From the IMG/VR virus record IMGVR_UViG_3300037095_000200, positions 1-38,471 of that record: a stretch of 38,471 nt of DNA; one strand, 5' to 3'. Positions within the stretch are counted from its first letter, which is position 1, and each line of letters opens with the position of its first letter. This document shows positions 22,479 through 30,164 of this stretch, piece after piece. The DNA comes from a virus. A program made the translations under genes and the position numbers. The notes beneath the pieces are model-generated. The model searched no databases and was not told the DNA's origin. It saw only the letters and a list, made by a program, of their open reading frames with translations.

Positions 22479-22991
22479 ATGAAGACTCGCACAGAAGCCG
22501 TCGCCATCGCGCGCAGTTGGCTCAGGACGCCCTATGTCCTAGGCGGACGTATCAAGGGGGCAGGAGTGGACTGTGCGACGCTCCTGGCTGAATATTTGAT
22601 TGAGATCGGGGCGGCTACGGAGGCTTCGCTCATCGAGCAAGGCTTTTACCGGGAAGGCGGCGTTAGCCACTCCTACTCCTCTGATTGGTTCTGCAATACC
22701 TCTTCTCAGATCTACCTGCGCAACTTGATGCGCTTTGGCAAGTTGGTGGCGGAGACCATCTGCCGCGGCGGCGCGCAGGCCCAGCCGGGCGACCTGGTGC
22801 TCTTCCGCGTCGTCAATGGCAGGGTATTCAACCACGGCGCCATCGTTACCGCGTGGCCGCGCGGCATCCATGCCGAGGCCGAAGGTGTCCGCGAAGTCGA
22901 TCTAACCGGCCACCCTTTGACCAGCTTCCAACCCATGGATATATTTGATCCATTTGTAAAGCCGGAGGCGAACCCCCATGCAGGGCTTTAA
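22479..22991 (+). CDS. NlpC/P60 cell-wall peptidase of the tail tip
   Basis: The 170-residue enzyme has the NlpC/P60 catalytic Cys in GAGVDCATLLAEYL (residue 32) and the His in FNHGAIVT (near residue 113). It cleaves peptidoglycan peptides during DNA entry. In gene order it matches gene transfer agent gp14 and lambda gpK. The stop lies past the start of the hub gene, so the two overlap by 14 bases. A heptad array and hairpin-borne SD precede it. Confidence 0.88.
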   Translation: MKTRTEAVAIARSWLRTPYVLGGRIKGAGVDCATLLAEYLIEIGAATEASLIEQGFYREGGVSHSYSSDWFCNTSSQIYLRNLMRFGKLVAETICRGGAQAQPGDLVLFRVVNGRVFNHGAIVTAWPRGIHAEAEGVREVDLTGHPLTSFQPMDIFDPFVKPEANPHAGL

Positions 22992-25900
22992 GTCTCAGGC
23001 TTCCAATAAGCCCACCGCTCTGGGTTCGCTGCTGCAGGCCTCCACCTACGGCGCGACCATTCCGGCGATCTATGGGCTGACGCAATCTCCACTGCTGGCC
23101 ATCTGGGCGGCCAACATGCGCCAGGGCGGCTCGGGCAAGAAAGGCAAAAGCGGGAAAAAGGGCGTTGTAGCCTACGTCGAAAACATCGACTTCCTGCTGG
23201 GTCATAATCCTATCCGCGGCGTGCTCCAGGTGGTAGTCAACGGCACGAATTTCCCGCTCAACTTCACCTCACAGAGCTTCTCCGCAGCCGCCGGCCGCCA
23301 AAGTCTCGAAGTCTCCGATGCGCATTTCTACGCTGTGATTGCCGTTACCGTTGAGGGCGGCTACAGTTTTCCAGTCAACGATTACGGCTCCAACGGCTAT
23401 GCGGAGACGCTGAACGGCAGCTTCGAGATTCCGCTGTGGAACGAGTTGGAGCAGGGGCCCGACCCCACCAACCCCTCCTGTTATCGCAACTGGCCTTATT
23501 GCTATCGCTGGCAGCCGGGCTATGGAGCCACCATCGAGATCGACGCCGAGGCCTTCCCTGGCGGCACGGTGAAGATCTACTACGCGCAGCTCGCCAATAC
23601 GGCTGCCGGGATGCCGATCGCCGGCTACCAGTCTCCCATGGCGGAACTGCGGATGGTCTTCGAGCCGGAACTGGGCTCAGGCACCGAGTATGCCGACGCG
23701 GGCAACGATCCGGCCGGCCATCCCTACAGCGACCAGCAGATCGAATATCCGCACTTCGCCGGTGCGGGCAGCTCCATGATGGATCTTGGCTCTTCGGGCG
23801 CGTTGCCTCAGCTACAGCCGGAGGTAGCCGGCAAGTGGGGCATCTATCCCACCGGCGACGCAGATTTCGTCGACATGATAGAGGACATCTTTAAGTCCGG
23901 CCTCGCGCAGGCAGCCGTGGGCACGGATACTCCGTGGACACAGATGGAGCGCGGCCTCTCCAGCTACGCCATGCCGGGTACGATCCAAAAAAAGTACGAC
24001 CAGAGCACGTCGGCCGCGCTGCCGCCCATGCTCTATAACCTGCCCAATGTGGCGGGTAACATTCTTGTCTGCGTGGCCCAGGCGGGTGGCGCGCTCTCCA
24101 TCTCTTCGAGCGCGGGCGATGTTTGGACGTCGCAGCTCTCCGGGGTCACCGGCTACCAGGTATGGACGGCGACGGCGGTGGGCGGTCCGAACACGGTCAC
24201 CATCTCCGGAGCATCCGGCGCGTGGCAGATGCACGTTTTGGAAGTCGGCGGCGTGGGAAGCCTGGACTCGGCCGGAGTCTTCAATCCCGGCACTGGCAGC
24301 GCCGGTGGCTTGATCAGTAAGCAGGGCAATGGCCCGGTAATCGGCGGCGCAGGCGCTGTTGTTTCAATGTTATTTGCAGACTTTGAGCTTTCCGCCCCGC
24401 TTCCTTCCGACGCAGTTATCCAAGGCATCTACCCAGTCTTTGTAGGCACTGGCACGGTGGAGAATGCGGGCTTTCTCAGTTATCAATACGGTTCCGCGCT
24501 TGTGCTGGACGACTTGGGCGGATTTGTGGATGGCTCCAACTTTACCGCTCCGGTGCCACCGGTCTCCGGCTCATCGGGAGAGTTCTACGCTCCAAGTATC
24601 GGAACCAGCCTCTCGGATCTGATCGGCCAGGCAATCGGCGCCAGTATTGCTTGTACGGTCGATCAAGGCTTGATGCCCATCGGCACTGCCAGCTTTAGCG
24701 CTGTCGGCTTCGCTATATACTTCACAACTTCAGCATCGCCAACCGGCGCGCCACCGATTCCGCCTCCCTTCACCGTGCCCGCGGGCCAGCAAGTGGCCTG
24801 GGCGCTTCCGCGTGATGCTAGCGCGGCCGCTGTTCAGCCATGGACCAACGTGCTGGAAGTAGTTGATGGCATCGCGGTAGTTTACCATGCGAACTGCGCA
24901 CTGGCGCTGGCTGGGGCATCCTCCGGCAATTCCGCCACGGTTGGTTCCCTCACCGGCGGCTCTTTCGATACAGGCGCGCCGGGCGGCATCGTTGTAGCCT
25001 CCGCCATCTCCGGTTCAACCATCGCCAGCACCGTCGAGCCAGGTTTCCCCGGCCTGCTGATGGCTGTGCCGATGTATCCCACCAGCGATGCTCCGGCTGG
25101 CCAGCAGATTGCCGCCTGGGGATCACTCACGCCCCCGAACTTTGCCGGGCTCTCGCCTGACTCCTATCAGCTCCTCAGCCGCATCGTTCGTTCGCCGGGA
25201 ACCTACACCTTCCCCACGCTTGAGCCGTCGCCCGCGCAATTGCTGCTGCTCAGCTTCAAGTCCACCCAGCCCGCGCCCTATCCGCGCCCACTGGGCGATT
25301 ACATCGATTTTCCCTCGCTTGATCTAGTCCGTGCACAATGCCGCGCCAATGGTCTCTATGGCTCGCTGAGCATGAACTCGCAGTCCGCGGCATCGGATTG
25401 GATCACGTCGCTCTGCCAGGCCGCCAACTGCGCTGCGGTGCCCATCGGTTCCAAGCTCTACTTCTTCCCTTATTCCGAAGTCTCCGCGGCCGGCAACGGC
25501 GCGGAGTATACCGCGGCCACCGCCGCCGGGCCTGTGGCCAATCTGAGCACCATCAATGGCGATTTCGTAGGCAGCAGCGGAACACCTGATTTCCAATCCG
25601 GCAGCCGCATCCGGCTTCCCAATGTGCTGCAGATGCAGTGCCTTGATCGCAGCGCTTTCTATAACCAGATCGTTGTGCAGCAGCCAGACGCGGCCTCCAT
25701 CGCGCTCTATGGCGTGCGCAAGGGCGATCCAGTGGTCAACAACGCCGTTCAGGATCCTTCCATTGCCAGAGCTTTGTTGGCCATTCAAGTGCGGCGCAAT
25801 CAGTATGGCGGCGATACTTGGAAGTTCACCGCCAGCGCCAAGTGGTTGCTCCAGACGCCGATGGACCTGATCACCCTGACCGACGATTTGCAGGACATTT

Positions 25901-26814
25901 TGAACGTGCCGGTGCGCATCACCGAGTTCAACGAGCAGGACGATGGCAGTTTTGAGGGCGCGGCGGAGCCCTTCGTTTACGGCATGTGCGCGCCCACGCC
26001 GCTGGCGGCCGGTTCGCCCACGCAAAACTCCACCGGCGTCAACGCCTCGGCCGGAAACGTGAATCTGCCCATTATTTTTGAGCCGGTTCCGCGCCTCTAC
26101 GCCAACGCGCCCCAGGCGCAGCTCTGGGTGGTGGTCAGCTCCAAGGCCGCGAACTATGGCGGCTGCGTGGTCCTTATCTCCACCGACGGCGGCAGCAGCT
26201 ACGATCCGCTGGGCGATCCGATCATCGGCTCGGCGATTACCGGCGAGGTTACCGCCGACTGGCCCGCGGATACCAGCCTCGACACTGCCAACGATCTAGC
26301 GCTCGACTTGACAGAATCGGACGGCATCTTGCAAAGCTACGCCGTGAGCCAGGAGGATAACTTTGCTTATCCCTGCTACGTCAGTGGCTCGAATCTGACC
26401 ATCGAGTCGAACGGCACGGCGGTTTGCGACAGTGGCATCGATTATGAGTCGAACGGTGCATTGATTGCTGAATCTTCCATGGCCTTCGGCTACGAGCTGA
26501 TGACCTACGCCACCGCGCAGTTGACGGGGCCCAACAAGTTCACCCTCAGGGCTACCGGCAGCGGCAACCATCTCGACCGCGCGGTCTTTGGTGCACCGGG
26601 ATCGAGCGGCATCGATCACTCGCCCGGCTCGCGCTTTGCCTTCCTCTCGCCCGCTGGCACCGGCATTCTCAAGATCAGCATGGACGAGGTTTGGGTGGGC
26701 GTCGAACTCTTCTTCAAAGTCATCAGCTTCAATTCTTTCGGCGCGGCGATCCAGTCGCTCGCCGATGTGTCCGCAACCAGCTACACGCCCACCGGCGTTC
26801 CCGGCGGCATTTAA
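22978..26814 (+). CDS. large tail hub / host-specificity protein
   Basis: The 1278-residue protein begins with SNKPTALGSLLQASTYGATIPAIYGLTQ, the N-terminus found on many phage hub proteins and GTA-type tail proteins. A Lys/Gly-rich loop (about 42-58) follows. A middle region (about residues 340-620) contains a beta-sandwich-like insert (NVAGNILVCVAQAGGALSIS, GYQVWTATAVGG), a motif that also occurs in the fibre gene. The C-terminal part has several beta domains of fibronectin-like aspect. It is expected to form the tail tip and contact the receptor. It overlaps the peptidase gene. Confidence 0.8.
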   Translation: MQGFKSQASNKPTALGSLLQASTYGATIPAIYGLTQSPLLAIWAANMRQGGSGKKGKSGKKGVVAYVENIDFLLGHNPIRGVLQVVVNGTNFPLNFTSQSFSAAAGRQSLEVSDAHFYAVIAVTVEGGYSFPVNDYGSNGYAETLNGSFEIPLWNELEQGPDPTNPSCYRNWPYCYRWQPGYGATIEIDAEAFPGGTVKIYYAQLANTAAGMPIAGYQSPMAELRMVFEPELGSGTEYADAGNDPAGHPYSDQQIEYPHFAGAGSSMMDLGSSGALPQLQPEVAGKWGIYPTGDADFVDMIEDIFKSGLAQAAVGTDTPWTQMERGLSSYAMPGTIQKKYDQSTSAALPPMLYNLPNVAGNILVCVAQAGGALSISSSAGDVWTSQLSGVTGYQVWTATAVGGPNTVTISGASGAWQMHVLEVGGVGSLDSAGVFNPGTGSAGGLISKQGNGPVIGGAGAVVSMLFADFELSAPLPSDAVIQGIYPVFVGTGTVENAGFLSYQYGSALVLDDLGGFVDGSNFTAPVPPVSGSSGEFYAPSIGTSLSDLIGQAIGASIACTVDQGLMPIGTASFSAVGFAIYFTTSASPTGAPPIPPPFTVPAGQQVAWALPRDASAAAVQPWTNVLEVVDGIAVVYHANCALALAGASSGNSATVGSLTGGSFDTGAPGGIVVASAISGSTIASTVEPGFPGLLMAVPMYPTSDAPAGQQIAAWGSLTPPNFAGLSPDSYQLLSRIVRSPGTYTFPTLEPSPAQLLLLSFKSTQPAPYPRPLGDYIDFPSLDLVRAQCRANGLYGSLSMNSQSAASDWITSLCQAANCAAVPIGSKLYFFPYSEVSAAGNGAEYTAATAAGPVANLSTINGDFVGSSGTPDFQSGSRIRLPNVLQMQCLDRSAFYNQIVVQQPDAASIALYGVRKGDPVVNNAVQDPSIARALLAIQVRRNQYGGDTWKFTASAKWLLQTPMDLITLTDDLQDILNVPVRITEFNEQDDGSFEGAAEPFVYGMCAPTPLAAGSPTQNSTGVNASAGNVNLPIIFEPVPRLYANAPQAQLWVVVSSKAANYGGCVVLISTDGGSSYDPLGDPIIGSAITGEVTADWPADTSLDTANDLALDLTESDGILQSYAVSQEDNFAYPCYVSGSNLTIESNGTAVCDSGIDYESNGALIAESSMAFGYELMTYATAQLTGPNKFTLRATGSGNHLDRAVFGAPGSSGIDHSPGSRFAFLSPAGTGILKISMDEVWVGVELFFKVISFNSFGAAIQSLADVSATSYTPTGVPGGI

Positions 26815-26830
26815 TCTCAGGAGAATCCCC

Positions 26831-28837
26831 ATGGCTTTAGCGACCACGCTCAACTTTTCAAATACCACGCCCACCCCGCCCACCGAGCAGCAGAACATCG
26901 AATGGCAGAACGATGGTGGTACGCCCGTCTGCAACGAGAGCGCTTATGATCCGGTGATGGTGGGCGATAACGGCAGCTCGGGTGGCGGCCTGGCGGGCAA
27001 TGTTCCCGCGCCTCCGGCTGGGTCTGCGGTTGCAGGCAAGTTCCTCAAAGCGGATGGCACCTGGGAAATACCACCGGGCGGCTCATCCCCTGAGATGATC
27101 GGCGATACGGGCGGCAGTGGGGGCGGCGAGGGGGGGGTTGTGCCCGCGCCGCCGGCTGGTTCGGCGGCGGCTGGAAAGTTTTTGAAGGCCGATGCTACCT
27201 GGGAGGTTCCTTCGGGCGGCTCGGGCGGCTTACCCACAGGATCCGGCAATGAGGTTGTAGCCACGCCTGCCGATGGATCGAGCGCGCCGGCCGCACTGCG
27301 CGCACTGGTTCCTGCAGATCTTCCGGTGGCCACCACTGGCGCCCTGGGCGTGGTCAAGCCCGACGGCAGCACGATCACTATCTCTGGCGGCGTGATCTCA
27401 GCAGCGGGCGGCGGCGGCAGCTCCGCAGGCGTCATTCATACCGGCATCGGCGCGCCGACGCCGGGCACACCAGCAACCGTCGCGCACGTGCAGAGCGCAA
27501 CCTCTCCCAATAGTGGCACGCAGGCCTTTGGCTCGAATGTAACAGCGGGAAACCTGCTGCTGGTCTTACAGGTTGGCGAAGCAGGCATGGCGGACAATCT
27601 TCCGCCAACTGACACAGTTGGAACGGTTTACAAGCTGGCTCAATACCTTGCCGCAGCTTCGACAATCTGCGCGGCGGTCTGGTATGGAGTTGCCCCTGCC
27701 AGTGGCGCGAATACTGTGAACTGGGATATTTCCGGCATAACCAACCCGGCCACGTCAGTCTCTGAGTTCTCGGGCGCCGCGGCGCTGGTTGATGGGCTTG
27801 GAACTCCGGTCTACAACGGCGCATCTCCAGTGAGCACCACGGTTGCCGCCACGCTGGCCGGCGACCTGATCCTTGGGTACCTGGCTCTCTTGTGGGGCAA
27901 TGGCATTGGGGTAACCTATACTGCCGGAACCGGCTTCACGCTGGCGACGAGTTCGGCGGGTGGAGCCCTAGAGAATCCCCTGGCGGCTGAGTATGATCTC
28001 GCCGGGACACTGGGCGCAAATACGGTGGCCTCTTCCTTTACTGTGAATACGGGTGACCGCAGCTGTTTCAGTGCCATCGCCTTCTATGCCAAGCAGACCG
28101 GCACGCCGGGCAGCGATGGCGACTTCTACCTCAATACCAGCACCGGCATCCTCTACGGCCCGCGTGTCGGTGGCGTTTACGTGCCGGCAGCGCTTCCGCC
28201 AACATTGGTGGGCGATAGCGGTTCCGGCGGCGTGGCCGGCATCGTTCCGGCGCCTCCTGCTGGCGCGGCGGCGGCGGGCAAATATCTCAAGGCCGATGGC
28301 ACTTTTCAGACGCCTCCTTCCGCGGCGCCCGGCGCCATGATCCAGATCGCCAAGGTAACTGTCGGTTCCGGCGGCCAAGCTTCGATCGATTTCTCCTCGA
28401 TTCCCAATACCTATTCCCACCTCATGCTGATCCTGAGCGGTCGCGGTGTCTCCGTATCGATTGATTATGCAAAACTGACCTTTAACGGGGATGCCGGCTC
28501 TAACTATAATTGGGGTGTTCTTTATCCGAGCCCAAGTTCCGGCCCCGGCGACTATTCCACAAATGCACAAACGGCAATTCAGGCCGGCACGATCAACGAC
28601 AACAGCGCCGCGCCCCGGGCCGCGCTGATCAAGGCGCTCATCGCCAACTACGCGAATACCGGCTTTTACAAGACAGTGTTCATCGACAATGCTTTCGGTG
28701 GAGCCTTGATGGCGACTGGGCAAATTGCGGCCGGCGAGTGGATGTCCGTGGCGGCAATCAATGAGATCACGCTCACGCCCAGCAGCGGGCTCAACTTCGC
28801 GGAGGGCACAGTCGCCACGCTGTACGGAATAGAGTAA
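26831..28837 (+). CDS. tail fibre with repeated collagen-like linker modules
   Basis: From the ATG at 26831 (AGGAG upstream) the protein is 668 residues. A repeated unit, GDxGxGG...G-x-VPAPPAG-x-AAAGKFLKADG-T-W-x-x-P, occurs at nt 26960-27079, 27098-27214 and 28208-28320. Two beta-sandwich-like domains separate them (AGNLLLVLQVG..., AGDLILGYLALLWG...). A C-terminal jelly-roll-like domain (SIPNTYSHLMLILSGRG) resembles receptor-binding ends. It is the last tail gene, 24 bases before the converging accessory genes. Confidence 0.8.
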   Translation: MALATTLNFSNTTPTPPTEQQNIEWQNDGGTPVCNESAYDPVMVGDNGSSGGGLAGNVPAPPAGSAVAGKFLKADGTWEIPPGGSSPEMIGDTGGSGGGEGGVVPAPPAGSAAAGKFLKADATWEVPSGGSGGLPTGSGNEVVATPADGSSAPAALRALVPADLPVATTGALGVVKPDGSTITISGGVISAAGGGGSSAGVIHTGIGAPTPGTPATVAHVQSATSPNSGTQAFGSNVTAGNLLLVLQVGEAGMADNLPPTDTVGTVYKLAQYLAAASTICAAVWYGVAPASGANTVNWDISGITNPATSVSEFSGAAALVDGLGTPVYNGASPVSTTVAATLAGDLILGYLALLWGNGIGVTYTAGTGFTLATSSAGGALENPLAAEYDLAGTLGANTVASSFTVNTGDRSCFSAIAFYAKQTGTPGSDGDFYLNTSTGILYGPRVGGVYVPAALPPTLVGDSGSGGVAGIVPAPPAGAAAAGKYLKADGTFQTPPSAAPGAMIQIAKVTVGSGGQASIDFSSIPNTYSHLMLILSGRGVSVSIDYAKLTFNGDAGSNYNWGVLYPSPSSGPGDYSTNAQTAIQAGTINDNSAAPRAALIKALIANYANTGFYKTVFIDNAFGGALMATGQIAAGEWMSVAAINEITLTPSSGLNFAEGTVATLYGIE

Positions 28838-28861
28838 GCGGTCTTAGCGTCCAGCGATCGG

Positions 28862-28960
28862 CTAGGGCGCAGGCACAAAGCAAGCGATGGCGATGAGTGC
28901 GGCGATGAGCAGCAGCCATGCAAACATGAGTGCGCGCGGACTATGGTAAGGCTCAGGCAT
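28862..28960 (-). CDS. 32-residue single-membrane-helix protein
   Basis: On the minus strand the frame reads MPEPYHSPRALMFAWLLLIA and continues ALIAIACFVPAP. AAGGAG lies six bases before the ATG and overlaps the end of the upstream minus-strand gene. It is a short hydrophobic protein with one helix. The good SD and coupling to its neighbour support expression. Function is unknown; small phage membrane peptides can affect membrane potential or block superinfection. Confidence 0.55.
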   Translation of the reverse strand: MPEPYHSPRALMFAWLLLIAALIAIACFVPAP

Positions 28961-28971
28961 GGGATTCTCCT

Positions 28972-29493
28972 TTAGTGCGGACCGTGGGCCGCGCAGAACT
29001 GCTCTACAAAATCCATCTCCGCGGGCTTAAAGGTGTCATGGAACTTTCCGCGGGAATCTTCGCGGACGCCATCGATCGTATAGGTTGGCGGCGCGTTGGG
29101 AGGGAATGCGACGGCTAAGTCGGGATCGTTTAAGCCATCGGTGGCATGGGGGTCGGCGGTGTAGTAAAGCGTCGATCCTTTTCTGGTGCGCGCCGCGCCG
29201 CAGCGAGCGATAAATTTTTCCGGCGTATCGAGCTTGCCACCGGCCAGGTCGGAGTGCAGCGCGGCGGTGAACTCCTGCTGTTTCTTTTCTTGGATGGGTC
29301 CTTCGATGGCATTGACGATCCAGATTCCAAAAGCAAAAACCGCGGCGACGCCTAGGGCTACAGGCCAGTTAGGTTTGGGGGGCTGAACCACGCGCGCCGC
29401 CTGGGCGACGAGCGGCAGCCCGCAGCCGGGGCAAACCTGCGCGCCGGGCGTCAGGATGGTGCGGCAAATCGAACATGCAATGATAGCTGGCAT
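28972..29493 (-). CDS. zinc-ribbon membrane protein
   Basis: The start at 29493 has AAGGAG upstream and gives 173 residues. The N-terminus is a zinc ribbon, MPAIIACSICRTILTPGAQV and CPGCGLP (two CxxC pairs). A transmembrane segment follows (WPVALGVAAVFAFGIWIVNAI, about 48-68), then an external domain with a conserved Cys and repeated Asp/Pro. Zinc-ribbon plus single helix proteins are common in host genomes but their function is poorly known. It lies on the strand opposite to the late genes, next to the repressor-like gene, so it may be expressed in the prophage. Confidence 0.7.
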   Translation of the reverse strand: MPAIIACSICRTILTPGAQVCPGCGLPLVAQAARVVQPPKPNWPVALGVAAVFAFGIWIVNAIEGPIQEKKQQEFTAALHSDLAGGKLDTPEKFIARCGAARTRKGSTLYYTADPHATDGLNDPDLAVAFPPNAPPTYTIDGVREDSRGKFHDTFKPAEMDFVEQFCAAHGPH

Positions 29494-29513
29494 CGAATTC
29501 TCCTTTGCTTTTT

Positions 29514-29548
29514 CCTGATCCCTAATCCCTGACCCCTGACCCCTGTTC
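29514..29548 (+). repeat. heptad array in the divergent 29494-29562 gap
   Basis: Units read CCTGATC, CCTAATC, CCTGACC, CCTGACC and CCTGTTC. It leads into the hairpin at 29545-29561. Confidence 0.8.
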
Positions 29549-29561
29549 GCCGGAGGCGAAC
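29545..29561 (+). promoter_or_regulatory. hairpin carrying the Shine-Dalgarno of the 94-residue gene
   Basis: GTTCGCC (29545-29551) and GGCGAAC (29555-29561) form a perfect seven-pair stem with loop GGA. The SD GGAGG lies in loop and stem, and the ATG is at 29563. Confidence 0.65.
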
Positions 29562-29562
29562 C

Positions 29563-29847
29563 ATGACCGCACACGATCTCATCGATAGCATCTTCTCCCG
29601 GCCGCCCTGGCTAGGCATGCCCGGCAACATCCGGCACCTGACGCCCGACCAGTTGGATTTTCTCCTCAAGCTGATCGGCAAAGACGAGGAGGGCGGCGCC
29701 GTGCAGTGGGGGACGGGCCGCAGCCTGGTCTGGACGCCCAGCGGCCGGCATAAGTACATAGTTACCGAAGATCCTGGCGGCCGTAAACACACCCTCACTC
29801 GCCTGGCCAACTCGGTCGCTTCCGAGAGCGGCCGCCTTTTTAGTTGA
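29563..29847 (+). CDS. 94-residue hypothetical protein
   Basis: The product reads MTAHDLIDSIFSRPPWLGMP, then a helical part (LTPDQLDFLLKLIGKDEEGG) and a short basic strand region (TPSGRHKYIVTEDPGGRKHT). It stands alone in + orientation in the lysogeny region. Its start is inside the hairpin/heptad module. No family is recognised. It is probably an accessory gene, possibly of prophage origin. Confidence 0.55.
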   Translation: MTAHDLIDSIFSRPPWLGMPGNIRHLTPDQLDFLLKLIGKDEEGGAVQWGTGRSLVWTPSGRHKYIVTEDPGGRKHTLTRLANSVASESGRLFS

Positions 29848-29873
29848 GAGCTGAGAGCTGAGGGCTGAAGGCT
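29846..29873 (+). repeat. heptad array between the 94-residue gene and the RHH gene
   Basis: Units read GAGAGCT, GAGAGCT, GAGGGCT and GAAGGCT, followed by GTTTTTT. It lies between converging gene ends and its T run could end the + transcript. Confidence 0.7.
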
Positions 29874-29879
29874 GTTTTT

Positions 29880-30059
29880 TCACGTTCTCCTTCTTTCTAG
29901 GTACTCGCAGATAGCCATCTGGATATGTGCCGATTGTTGAACTCCAGTCTTCTTTACCAGCCGCGCCAGCTCGGCCAGGTGCGTATCGCTCACCCGCACG
30001 CTGACTGGCGTGGTCTTTAGTTTTCTGTCTTTGGGATTCGATCTAGGTTTTGCGCTCAT
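29880..30059 (-). CDS. ribbon-helix-helix DNA-binding protein, likely repressor or Xis-like regulator
   Basis: The 59-residue minus-strand product has a basic N-terminal arm and then a ribbon-helix-helix fold: strand TTPVSVRVS, helix A THLAELARLVKKTG and helix B QQSAHIQMAICEYLERRR. Size and pattern fit Arc/MetJ/CopG-type dimers, which repress their own promoters. It is divergent from the integrase, 105 bases apart. The gap holds paired operator-like sites over both -10 elements, which supports autoregulation and control of integration. It has no toxin partner in sight, so an antitoxin role is unlikely. Confidence 0.75.
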   Translation of the reverse strand: MSAKPRSNPKDRKLKTTPVSVRVSDTHLAELARLVKKTGVQQSAHIQMAICEYLERRRT

Positions 30060-30066
30060 ACGGGAA

Positions 30067-30117
30067 TTGTCCTACAGTTCCAATTTATTGTCAAGAAACA
30101 CGAAAGTTGTATTACAA
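30067..30117 (-). promoter_or_regulatory. divergent promoters with two operator-like sites
   Basis: On the minus strand TTGACA (30094-30089) and GACAAT (30071-30066) are 17 bases apart. On the + strand TTGTCA (30088-30093) and ATTACA (30111-30116) are also 17 apart, so the two -35 elements overlap. TTGTCCTACAG (30067-30077) and the perfect palindrome TTGTATTACAA (30107-30117) share TTGTNNTACA and lie 40 bases apart. Each covers one -10, as expected for a repressor that acts on both directions. Confidence 0.6.
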
Positions 30118-30164
30118 ATCACTACAGAAGGGAGGAAGATAGGCGGCGGAAAGAAGGGTCCTAA

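Noticed and set aside
28666-28923. Long minus-strand frame over the fibre gene end
   Set aside because: It overlaps the fibre coding region in antisense. The shorter 28862-28960 frame with a strong SD is the better candidate.
29880-30059. Antitoxin of a toxin-antitoxin pair
   Set aside because: RHH proteins can be antitoxins, but no coupled toxin gene is adjacent; its divergence from the integrase with operator-like sites favours a phage regulator.
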